13,586 bases of DNA from Pyrinomonadaceae bacterium (lineage in GTDB: Bacteria; Acidobacteriota; Blastocatellia; Pyrinomonadales; Pyrinomonadaceae). The translations under genes and the position numbers were made by a program. The stretch covers positions 1 through 13,586 of the forward strand of contig JACMLC010000321.1 in NCBI GenBank assembly GCA_014379795.1. Reading direction: 5' to 3'. This document shows, one piece after another, positions 6,097 through 12,657 of the stretch (its first letter is position 1; the number at the start of each line of letters is the position of its first letter). A model generated the notes under the pieces. It saw only the letters and a program-made list of their open reading frames with translations. It made no database searches and was not told where the DNA came from.

Positions 6097-7014
6097 CTAC
6101 TTTTTCTTGAGCCGAATCTCGAACATTTTAGGCCAGCGTTTGCCGGTCACAAAGAGCCTGTCTTCCTGCTCATCATAAGCGATGCCGTTAAGAACATTTT
6201 CAGAATCGCCGCGCTCTTTTTTCGGCAGCAGCCCCGTCAGGTCAATCCATCCGAGAATCCTGCCGGTTTGCGGGTCAATCCGCACGATGCGCTCATGTTT
6301 CCAGATGTTGGCGTAAATCTCGCCCCTGACGTATTCCATCTCGTTCAAGTTCATCAGCTCCGCGCCGTTATCGCAAACGCTGATCGTGCGCAAGGTCTTG
6401 AACGTCACAGGGTCTACGTAGCGGAGCCGGTTCGTCCCGTCGCTCATAATCAAGTATTGCCCATCGTGCGTGAGTCCCCAGCCTTCGCCCTCATAAGTGA
6501 ACTCGCCTTCGGGGTGAAAGCTTTTCAGGTCGTAGACAAACGCTTTATGCTCCGTCCATGTGAGCTGGTAAATCTTGTCCTGAAAAATCGTCATCCCCTC
6601 GGCAAAGTAGTTTGATGAAACATCGAACTGCTTTATCACTTTGCCCGTTCGAAGCTCGACCTGTCGCAGCGTGGACTTGCCGTGATGGCCTGTGCTCTCG
6701 TACAGAAAGCCCTGATGAAAGACCAGCCCCTGCGTGAAAGCCTTCGTGTCGTGCGGCCAGGTATTGACGACTTCAAACGTGTAGACGGGGATGCTCTGGT
6801 TGGAAGCGGGACTGCACGGCTGCGGCGCGGCGGAAGACGCCTTGCCCTGCGGCTTGGCGTTTGTGCTGCGCGATGTCTGATGGTCTGGCATGTTGACGAC
6901 ATCTTTACCACATGCTGACAGCGAACAGATAGTTGAGATCAGCAGTAAGATTAACAAGGCGCGACCACAGGCGGACGCGTGGGTCCGGCAAAGCTTTCTT
7001 TCACTCGAATCCAT
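6097..7014 (-). CDS. Glutamine cyclotransferase family lipoprotein (Glu_cyclase_2)
   Basis: A 305-residue protein related to type II glutaminyl-peptide cyclotransferase, the beta-propeller enzyme (papaya QC type) that converts N-terminal Gln of proteins to pyroglutamate. Seen: 'AFTQGLVF' (92-99), 'YESTG' (105-109), 'EGWGL' (177-181), 'LNEMEY' (223-228), 'ANIW' (235-238), 'VLNGIAY' (274-280) and 'GKRWP' (291-295), all hallmarks of the family, spread over the propeller. The N-terminus has a basic stretch, a hydrophobic core 'ALLILLLISTI' and a lipobox L-S-A-C with C35, so it should be lipid-anchored and face the periplasm. I chose the ATG at 7014, which gives a normal lipoprotein signal; the frame extends to a GTG at 7071, but those 19 residues would precede the signal unnaturally. 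The IS200/IS605-type element starts directly upstream and has probably displaced part of the promoter. Confidence 0.9.
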   Translation of the reverse strand: MDSSERKLCRTHASACGRALLILLLISTICSLSACGKDVVNMPDHQTSRSTNAKPQGKASSAAPQPCSPASNQSIPVYTFEVVNTWPHDTKAFTQGLVFHQGFLYESTGHHGKSTLRQVELRTGKVIKQFDVSSNYFAEGMTIFQDKIYQLTWTEHKAFVYDLKSFHPEGEFTYEGEGWGLTHDGQYLIMSDGTNRLRYVDPVTFKTLRTISVCDNGAELMNLNEMEYVRGEIYANIWKHERIVRIDPQTGRILGWIDLTGLLPKKERGDSENVLNGIAYDEQEDRLFVTGKRWPKMFEIRLKKK

Positions 7015-7079
7015 GTCAAACACAATTCTACCTTCAACAGTTATCATACGAGCTTCATCAAAAAACCTCACATGGCATA

Positions 7080-7118
7080 GGCGCGGAGACTCTGGCTTTT
7101 AAGCCAGAGAGGAGCGCC
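7080..7118. repeat. Left-end hairpin of the IS200/IS605-type element
   Basis: Imperfect palindrome: outer stem GGCGC (7080-7084) with GCGCC (7114-7118), inner perfect stem CTCTGGCTT (7090-7098) with AAGCCAGAG (7101-7109), and short unpaired purine-rich strands between. Subterminal hairpins of this form are bound by TnpA in the family. Confidence 0.75.
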
Positions 7119-7165
7119 CGTTGTCGGAATAATTCAATGTTCCATACTTGAGAAACTATCCTATA

Positions 7166-8260
7166 ATGCTTCGCGTGAAGCTGATAGTGAATCTCAAGTT
7201 GCAGCCGACGCCGGAGCAAGCGCGCATCCTGCGCCAGACGTTGGAGCTTGCGAACAAGGCGTGTAACGCCATCAGCGAGCAGGCTTGGGGGACTCAGACG
7301 TTTCGCCAATACAATCTCCACAAACTCGTCTATCACTCTATCCGCGACACCTTTGACCTGTCGGCACAGGTGGTTGTGAGACTGATTGCTAAGGTTGCCG
7401 ACGCTTACAAACTCGACACCAAACGAGAGCGTATCTTTCGTCTGCATGGTAGCATCGCCTATGACGACAGGATTCTTTCGTGCAAGCGTGATGACAGAGT
7501 GTCCATCTGGACGGTTGAGGGCAGGCAGGCCATTCCATTCGTGTGCGGCGAGTATCAAAGGAAGTTGCTCCCGTTCCGCAAGGGCGAGACGGATTTGATT
7601 TACCGTAAAGGGAGCTTCTACCTGAATGCGGTTTGCGACGTTGACGAGCCTCTGCTTGACGACGCGCAAGACGTTATCGGCGTGGACTTCGGCATCGTGA
7701 ATCTGGCGACGGACAGCGACGGCGAAGTGTTCACGGGCGCGAAGGTTGACGAAACGCGCCGCCGCTACGCGCACCGCCGCCGCAATCTGCAACGCAAACT
7801 GACGCGCTCTGCCAAGCGCAAGCTCAAACGGCTTTCGGGTAAGCAATCCCGTTTCCAACGTGATACCAATCACGTCATCAGCAAGCGACTTGTCCTTAAA
7901 GCTAAAGACACAACGCGAGCGATTGCCGTTGAAAATCTCAAAGGCATTCGTGAACGAGTAACGGTTCGACGTAGTCAGAGGGCGAGGCATCACAATTGGG
8001 CGTTCGCGCAACTGAGGAATTTTCTGGAATACAAGACGAGACTTTACGGCGTGAGGCTGTACGCGGTTGACCCGCGCCACAGCAGCCGCGAATGTTCGCG
8101 CTGCGGCTACACCGATAAAGCTAACCGTCAGTCTCAAGATAAGTTCCTCTGTCAAAGTTGCGGTCACTGCGCGAACGCTGATTTCAACGCGGCTCTCAAT
8201 CTGAGAGCTAGGGCTGTGTCAATCAGCCAAACGTCAACTTCGGTTGACAAGGCGGCGTGA
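7166..8260 (+). CDS. tnpB: TnpB RNA-guided endonuclease
   Basis: A 364-residue TnpB, the compact ancestor-type relative of Cas12 that uses an omega (re)RNA from the element's right end to cut matching DNA. Seen: an N-terminal 'VKLIVNLKLQPTPEQ'; RuvC-I 'GVDFGIVNLAT' with D174; RuvC-II 'AVENLKGIRERV' with E256; a four-cysteine zinc ribbon C310/C313 and C329/C332; RuvC-III 'NADFNAALNLRARA' with D339. All three catalytic acids and the ribbon are present and the frame is uninterrupted, so the protein is probably active. The start is uncertain: ATG at 7166 (chosen), GTG at 7175, or TTG at 7148; none has a good ribosome binding site. TATAAT at 7162-7167 overlaps the ATG. No accessory or tnpA gene accompanies it. 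Confidence 0.92.
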   Translation: MLRVKLIVNLKLQPTPEQARILRQTLELANKACNAISEQAWGTQTFRQYNLHKLVYHSIRDTFDLSAQVVVRLIAKVADAYKLDTKRERIFRLHGSIAYDDRILSCKRDDRVSIWTVEGRQAIPFVCGEYQRKLLPFRKGETDLIYRKGSFYLNAVCDVDEPLLDDAQDVIGVDFGIVNLATDSDGEVFTGAKVDETRRRYAHRRRNLQRKLTRSAKRKLKRLSGKQSRFQRDTNHVISKRLVLKAKDTTRAIAVENLKGIRERVTVRRSQRARHHNWAFAQLRNFLEYKTRLYGVRLYAVDPRHSSRECSRCGYTDKANRQSQDKFLCQSCGHCANADFNAALNLRARAVSISQTSTSVDKAA

Positions 8261-8300
8261 GCAATCACAGCCGCAAGCCGTCGCCCTTTCAGGGCGGGGT
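8150..8300 (+). ncRNA. Putative omega (re)RNA scaffold for TnpB
   Basis: In the TnpB family the guide RNA spans the 3' part of tnpB and the right end of the element, and the guide itself is the flanking DNA just beyond that end. Here that region is about 8150-8300, ending in the CGCCCT/AGGGCG hairpin (8282-8296), with the guide starting near 8301-8308, inside the C-terminal codons of the SurA-DsbA-like gene. The 5' border is not visible from sequence alone. Existence is inferred from the family and from the intact element. Confidence 0.45.
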
Positions 8301-9791
8301 AATTGACTTCGTCTTGCCCTGAGAAGTCGCCGGGGAATTTGTTTTCTGCGCCAGCGCGCGGTCAATCTCCGCCCGCAGGGCTGCTTCCGAAAACGTGCTG
8401 ATTCGCCTCCCGTTGACGAACACAGAGGGCGTGCCCGTCACCCCATATAGCAAGCCTTCCATGATGTCATGACTGACTTCGGCGATAAAAACGCCGCCAT
8501 CGAGCGCAGCATCAAAACGCGCGCGGTTGAGTCCCAAATCAGTCGCATACTTTTTCAGCGAAGCGATGTCCAGAGACTTTTGATTCTTAAAGAGCAATTC
8601 CGCGTACTCGAAAAACTTGCCCTGCGCGTGGGCGGCGTTAGCCGCTTCGGCTGCTTTGCGCGCCTGCGGATGCCTCTCTTCTAAAGGGAAGTCTCGAATC
8701 ACGAGCCGCACGCGGTTGCCGTAAGCTTTGATGGTCTCTTCAATGATCGGATGATTCGCCGCGCATGAGGGACATTGAAAGTCTGTGAAGACGACGACCG
8801 TGACCGGCGCACGCAACGCTCCGCGTGAAGGATCATCATCCGCGCTGACGGCCAGAGTAGGCGGCTCAGGCTCTTTTAGCATGATGCGGACATTGGCCGC
8901 CGCGCGCAGTTTCTCGCTGTGCGCGCTCTCAATCCTCGCCTGCTCCTGCTGTTCCAAGTAGTTGGTAATCTGGACGCGCAACGAGTCCGGGTCGCCATTG
9001 ATTCGCGCCTTATTCTCTTCGTAAAATTTTTGAATCTCTTCTTCGGACGGGCTGCGCAGTTTATCGTTCACTTCCGTGCGAATGATGACTTCGGGCGCGA
9101 CGCCCTGCTTGCGCGCCTCTTCAAGCACGAGCAGGCTATAGACCCTCTGGTCAACAGCCGTTTTCTGCGCTTCGTATGCGCGCACGCGTAAATCATAAAT
9201 GATGGGCTTGAGCCGCTCGATGGCAGAAGCGGCGGTGAGAGGTTGGCCTCCGACGGTGGCGAGCGTTGTTCCCGGCTGCAAGTTGGGCGAATTAATTTTA
9301 GCCCCCATCACCACCTTGAATCGCGTGCGCAGCCGCGCCGCCAGTTCCGTCAAAAGTTTTTGCTCGCTCTCGCGGCGCACGTAAGCGACGATCTGCGGGC
9401 GCGCTCCATTGAGGTCGAGAGTTCCGAACTGCGCGCGATTGGCATCATAGATGGCTTGAATTATATCCGGAGCCGGGTCTGTCAATCGCCGCGTCACCTC
9501 AAGCTCAAGCAGGCGCGCGGGAGTGATGCCGCGCCGGCGCGCTTCGAGCTGAAATAGCAGACCCATAATCTCCTGCTCCAACACGTAGCGCTGCGCTTCT
9601 GCAATCTCGCTCTCAAGCTTTTCAACCATCTCGCGCACGCGCGGGTCAATATCGTTAAGCGTAATCGTCTGATTATTGACCACGGCCAGCGCGTCCGATT
9701 GCAGCCACATCGCGGCGGCAGGCATGTCGCGCGCGGACAGCAGCGCTATCAGACAAACAAAAATGAAGGTAAATATTTTCCGAAACCACAT
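8289..9791 (-). CDS. Exported SurA-like / DsbA-type thioredoxin fusion protein
   Basis: A 500-residue exported protein. A signal peptide covers about 1-27 (hydrophobic 'FIFVCLIALLSA', end 'MPAAA'). Two SurA-N-like chaperone segments follow, about 34-165 ('ALAVVNNQTITLNDID...') and 177-305 ('LATVGGQPLTAASAIE...'), each beginning with a short strand and continuing as long charged helices. The C-terminal domain (about 310-490) is a DsbA-like thioredoxin (Thioredoxin_4 type) with the C340-P-S-C343 active site in 'FTDFQCPSCAANHP' and the cis-proline P455 in 'VTGTPSVFVNG'. It should act in the periplasm on disulfides and unfolded outer-membrane or secreted proteins. The ATG at 9791 has GAGGAAG upstream; the frame also extends to 9842. 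The last residues 'ITPP' and the stop (8289-8291) come from, or border, the right end of the tnpB element, so the native C-terminus has been replaced. Confidence 0.87.
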   Translation of the reverse strand: MWFRKIFTFIFVCLIALLSARDMPAAAMWLQSDALAVVNNQTITLNDIDPRVREMVEKLESEIAEAQRYVLEQEIMGLLFQLEARRRGITPARLLELEVTRRLTDPAPDIIQAIYDANRAQFGTLDLNGARPQIVAYVRRESEQKLLTELAARLRTRFKVVMGAKINSPNLQPGTTLATVGGQPLTAASAIERLKPIIYDLRVRAYEAQKTAVDQRVYSLLVLEEARKQGVAPEVIIRTEVNDKLRSPSEEEIQKFYEENKARINGDPDSLRVQITNYLEQQEQARIESAHSEKLRAAANVRIMLKEPEPPTLAVSADDDPSRGALRAPVTVVVFTDFQCPSCAANHPIIEETIKAYGNRVRLVIRDFPLEERHPQARKAAEAANAAHAQGKFFEYAELLFKNQKSLDIASLKKYATDLGLNRARFDAALDGGVFIAEVSHDIMEGLLYGVTGTPSVFVNGRRISTFSEAALRAEIDRALAQKTNSPATSQGKTKSITPP

Positions 9792-9847
9792 TAAAATTAT
9801 CTTCCTCGAATAGCACAAAGCAACGGATTGCTTCGCCAGCAAACAAA

Positions 9848-9921
9848 ACAGGGATGACCTTGAAAGGCAGGATAATTATCTTTCTTTCATCTTATCCTGT
9901 CTATCGCAGGTCTATCCCTGT
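9848..9921. repeat. Hairpin repeat, TATCC(C)TGTC-word type
   Basis: An inverted repeat of 74 nt between the SurA-DsbA-like gene and the TPR-AAA+ regulator. Outer arms are ACAGGGAT (9848-9855) and ATCCCTGT (9914-9921); inner arms are CAGGATAA (9868-9875) and TTATCCTG (9892-9899). The right side reads as successive TATCCTGTC / TATCGCAGGTC / TATCCCTGTC words, i.e. iterated units of about 9-11 nt. It lies in the only gap between two co-directional genes and ends 25 bp after the regulator's stop codon. Confidence 0.85.
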
Positions 9922-9945
9922 CAGGTATTGATTCGGCGCGTTCTT

Positions 9946-12213
9946 TCAGCGTTGCACGGGGCGCATCAGGCTGCGGCGGCGCGGGCGCGCGGGCGTTCTG
10001 GATGCAAGCAGGTTTTTATGGCGTCCCTGAAGAATAAAAGCCAGACCCTGATGCGTGATGACAAGCATTCGCGCCGCGCGCGTCACGCTGCCGTTCGCAG
10101 TTTCCAGAGCGCGCTTAATCAAGCCGCTTTCATAATGCAGGACTTCTTCTTCAAGCGAGCAGTCAGCCCATGGCTCGCTCAGGCTGGCCCGCTGCGTTTG
10201 CCTGAGCGCCAATGTCTGGACTGCTTCAGCCGCCAGATGCGCGCCGTCCTTCGCTGTTAAGACCGTGCGCTCGATGAGCGAGCGAAGCTGCCGCGCATTG
10301 CCTTTGAGTGGCAGACGGCTCAGGGCTTCAAGCGCATCAGGCGTGAAAGAAACTTGCTTGCCGGATTGGGCGCATTCCTTCTTCAGAAAATGCTCTGCGA
10401 TGGCTGGAATATCCTGTACCCGATGCCTGAGCGCCGGAATCTGTAGGTTGAAAGCCTCAAGCCTGTAGAATAGATCATCACGAAATTGGCCGCGCTCGAC
10501 TTCATGCCTGAGATTGCGCGAGGTCGTCGCAATGATTCTCACATCAAGGCGTTCCGGCTCGGGCGCGCCAATCGAATGAATCTCGCTATGCTCTATGAAG
10601 CGCATCAGCTTGCCCTGATCCTGCAAGCTTAAAGCGGCAATCTCATCCAGCAATAAAGTGCCGCCTATCGCACGCCGCGCCGCACCGGGCTGGAGCTGGG
10701 TCGCGCCCGCAAAGCTCCCCTGCTGGTAACCGAACAGATGTGCCTCAACCGACAATCCAGTCAACGATGCGCAGTTGACGATGACAAACTCTCCGGCACG
10801 CCCGCTCCATTCGTGAATCAGCCGCGCCATTTCTTCCTTGCCGGTTCCCGTCTCACCGGAGATCAAAACCGGAGACTGCACGCCCGCGACCCTGTGCGCG
10901 AGGCGCAGCAATCCGGCGGTCTGTTCCGCAGCATACACAAAGCGCGGAGTCCGAACATCTTCGACGGGTTGAGCCTGTGTGGCGAAAATGCGGCGCGCGC
11001 ACAGCCGGAGCCGCGCCAGAATTTCCGGGCGCGAAGATTCGCCGAGCCATGAATCTGCGCGCTCATAGGCCGCGCGTCTTTCGTCCGTCGTGAGCCTGCC
11101 GCCGACTTCTTCGAGTAAGGTGAGTGCGACGAGTCCCGCGTTCTCGCCGCGACCGGCCTCGTTTGAGACTTCGATGGCGCGCTCGAACGTCGCCCGCGCC
11201 TGCTCAAAACGCCCGAGCCGCGCCTGCGCCGTGCCGTGCGTCGTCAGGGCTTCGACCAGCAGCGCCATCTCGCCGCCTTTTTCGAGAGCCTGTACAGCGG
11301 CCTGCGTCAAACGTTCAGCTTCCGCAGGGCGTCTCTGCGCGAGAAAGACGCGTGCGCGTGTTTCATCTACCTGCGCCGCGCTGCCTGTGTCTTTGGTGGT
11401 GACAAAGATTCTGCGCGCGTAGTCAAGATGCTCGTTCGCCTCTTTGAATTTTCCGGATTTTAGAAACAGGAAGCCCAGATTATTCTCGACGCGTGCGCAG
11501 TTGCGCTTGTGACCGGCCTGCTCAAAATGATGGCTCGCGGCGGCATATTCAATCAGCGCGCGATCCACGTAATCCGCGCGGCCTTCCACGTCGCCGAGAT
11601 TGCGCAAGACCAAAGCGAGTTGATTATAAAACCTGCCCTTAACGGCGTGGCTGCCGCTGGTATCCAGCAGGGGCGCGGCTTCATTCAGGACGGCGAAGGC
11701 ATCGCGGAAGCGGGCATCGGCGCGCTCGACCACCGCGCGATTGATGAGAGTCCTGACCCGTTGCTCGCTCTCGATGCCGGACAGTCGAGCCAAAGCCTCT
11801 TGCAGTGTCACACGCGCTTCATCAAAAGCTCCCTCGCGCACGTAGCAAAGCGCCAGATCATTGAAAGCTTCCGCAACCTTCTCCGTCTCGCCCAAATCCT
11901 CGAAGGTTGAGATGCTCTCGCTGATTAAATCCTTTGCCAACTCCTGCGCGCCTGCAAACTGGCGAGCGCTCCCAATCCAGCCGGACAGAGAGCCTGAGCG
12001 CAGCAGCGCTTCGGCGGCAGTTGCCTGATCCAGCCCGGCGAGGTCAGGTCGCTCTCCAAGACGTTTCCACAGCTCGCCCATAGCAGAACAGGCTGCTTCA
12101 TAGTCGCCTGCTTCCGTCAGTTCGCGCGCCAAACGGCACCGCACGCGCGCCTGTTCGGGGCGGCTCAAGGTCGAGTCTTCAAGTTGCCGGGTTAGCTCAA
12201 TGGTTAAGTCCAT
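9946..12213 (-). CDS. TPR-AAA+ (sigma54-activator-like) regulator with Fis-type HTH
   Basis: A 755-residue cytoplasmic regulator in three parts. Residues 1 to about 410 are a solenoid of TPR-like helical pairs ('AEAFNDLALCYVREGAFDEA', 'NNLGFLFLKSGKFKEANEHL', 'QARLGRFEQARATFERAIEV'), a likely ligand or peptide sensor. Residues about 420-665 are the AAA+ domain of sigma54 activators: Walker A 'GETGTGKE' (453-460), Walker B 'TLLLDE' (519-524), arginine finger region 'FRDDLFYRL' (577-585) and sensor II region 'LKGNARQLRSLIERTVL'. The sigma54-contacting loop, normally GAFTGA, reads GSFAGA (499-504), lacking the key threonine. Residues about 690-735 are a Fis-type HTH ('RALETANGSVTRAARML') with a basic tail. 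It probably controls the divergent small peptide gene 130 bp away. Whether it uses sigma54 or another mode is open. The ATG at 12213 has only a weak AAAGG upstream. Confidence 0.88.
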   Translation of the reverse strand: MDLTIELTRQLEDSTLSRPEQARVRCRLARELTEAGDYEAACSAMGELWKRLGERPDLAGLDQATAAEALLRSGSLSGWIGSARQFAGAQELAKDLISESISTFEDLGETEKVAEAFNDLALCYVREGAFDEARVTLQEALARLSGIESEQRVRTLINRAVVERADARFRDAFAVLNEAAPLLDTSGSHAVKGRFYNQLALVLRNLGDVEGRADYVDRALIEYAAASHHFEQAGHKRNCARVENNLGFLFLKSGKFKEANEHLDYARRIFVTTKDTGSAAQVDETRARVFLAQRRPAEAERLTQAAVQALEKGGEMALLVEALTTHGTAQARLGRFEQARATFERAIEVSNEAGRGENAGLVALTLLEEVGGRLTTDERRAAYERADSWLGESSRPEILARLRLCARRIFATQAQPVEDVRTPRFVYAAEQTAGLLRLAHRVAGVQSPVLISGETGTGKEEMARLIHEWSGRAGEFVIVNCASLTGLSVEAHLFGYQQGSFAGATQLQPGAARRAIGGTLLLDEIAALSLQDQGKLMRFIEHSEIHSIGAPEPERLDVRIIATTSRNLRHEVERGQFRDDLFYRLEAFNLQIPALRHRVQDIPAIAEHFLKKECAQSGKQVSFTPDALEALSRLPLKGNARQLRSLIERTVLTAKDGAHLAAEAVQTLALRQTQRASLSEPWADCSLEEEVLHYESGLIKRALETANGSVTRAARMLVITHQGLAFILQGRHKNLLASRTPARPRRRSLMRPVQR

Positions 12214-12343
12214 GTGAGGGAAGCCTTTCTGTGTGTTAGCAAGTTTCCTTGCAAAGCCTATGTGGAGCAGTGTTATTATGCCACCGCTACGTTTTTATAA
12301 ATCCTCACGAGTGATTTGAAAGCCAACATTTTAGGAGAAATGA
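12214..12343. promoter_or_regulatory. Divergent promoter region of regulator and peptide
   Basis: A 130-bp gap between two divergent start codons. It contains a perfect small inverted repeat GCAAG-TTTC-CTTGC (12239-12252), a plausible operator half-way between the genes. For the peptide, TTGCAA (12249-12254) and TATTAT (12274-12279) resemble -35 and -10 boxes but with 19 bp between them, so the match is weak. I looked for a sigma54 signature (GG-N10-GC of the TGGCAC-N5-TTGCA type) and saw none; the nearest GG...GC pair at 12264-12281 has the wrong spacing. Confidence 0.4.
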
Positions 12344-12592
12344 ATGAAACACCTACGTCAAGTGTGCGCCGCCACCATACTGGCGCTGATTATTTCGGTT
12401 TCCGCTTTTGCCGGAGAGATGGATACGTCCGGCATTATTCCATCACCACCTCCGCCACCGCCGCCGGTTACGGGCGAGATGGATACTGGGGGGCGGCCTG
12501 CTAATAGTTCGTCGAGCGAGACAGGCTACACATATGATGCTGTGACAGAAGCTGCACTTCTCTTCTGCCAAAATGTGCTGTCCTTGCTTTAA
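12344..12592 (+). CDS. Small exported proline-rich peptide with GEMDT repeats
   Basis: An 82-residue peptide of unknown function. Residues 1-23 are a clean Sec signal peptide (basic MKHLRQ, hydrophobic 'TILALIISVSAFA'), so cleavage should leave a mature peptide starting GEMDTSG. That mature part has a GEMDT motif at 24-28, a run of seven prolines (35-41), a second GEMDT at 44-48, a Ser-rich patch (54-58) and a C-terminal amphipathic helix ('AVTEAALLFCQNVLSLL') with one cysteine. AGGAG sits six bases before the ATG, an excellent ribosome binding site, which supports a real gene despite the size. It is divergent from the TPR-AAA+ regulator. I recall similar short secreted proline-rich peptides in Acidobacteriota but know no described function. 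A signal or pheromone precursor is one hypothesis; a secreted structural or host-of-modification peptide is another. Confidence 0.8.
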   Translation: MKHLRQVCAATILALIISVSAFAGEMDTSGIIPSPPPPPPPVTGEMDTGGRPANSSSSETGYTYDAVTEAALLFCQNVLSLL

Positions 12593-12620
12593 ACAGAACT
12601 CGCCCTGATTTGTTTAGATT

Positions 12621-12657
12621 CAGGCTCGCCGCAATATTTGAAACAAGCGGCAGCCTG
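12621..12657 (+). terminator. Possible terminator hairpin after the small peptide gene
   Basis: Arms CAGGCTCGCCG and CGGCAGCCTG pair with a single bulged base and a 16-nt loop, starting 28 bp after the peptide's stop. It is GC-rich and in the right place for an mRNA 3' end. The following bases (AGCTTGTTGTG) are only mildly T-rich, so Rho-independent termination is doubtful; it may instead protect the 3' end. Confidence 0.35.

Larger units (their letters stand above)
7075..8307 (+). mobile_element. IS200/IS605-type element carrying only tnpB
   Basis: A short element without the Y1 transposase TnpA. Left end: an imperfect palindrome at 7080-7118 (outer GGCGC/GCGCC, inner 9-bp CTCTGGCTT/AAGCCAGAG with TT loop). 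Right end: a CGCCCT-TTC-AGGGCG hairpin (8282-8296) followed by GGGTAATTGAC, the layout typical of these elements' right ends. The family transposes as single-stranded DNA without target duplication, so the exact borders are estimates. With no tnpA in the window, movement would need TnpA in trans. The element separates two minus-strand genes and supplies the last codons and stop of the downstream-lying SurA-DsbA-like gene. Confidence 0.8.

Noticed and set aside
7058..8167. A 369-codon open frame on the minus strand opposite tnpB
   Set aside because: It is entirely antisense to a well-supported TnpB with all catalytic motifs. It shows no recognisable domain, and long antisense frames are common opposite GC-rich, Arg-rich genes.
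12264..12281. Possible sigma54 promoter (GG...GC) before the peptide gene
   Set aside because: The spacing between the GG and GC elements is 14 instead of 10 bases and flanking consensus bases are missing.
12316..12504. Alternative plus-strand frame overlapping the small peptide gene
   Set aside because: It lacks a signal peptide and ribosome binding site, whereas the 12344 frame has both plus an internal motif repeat.
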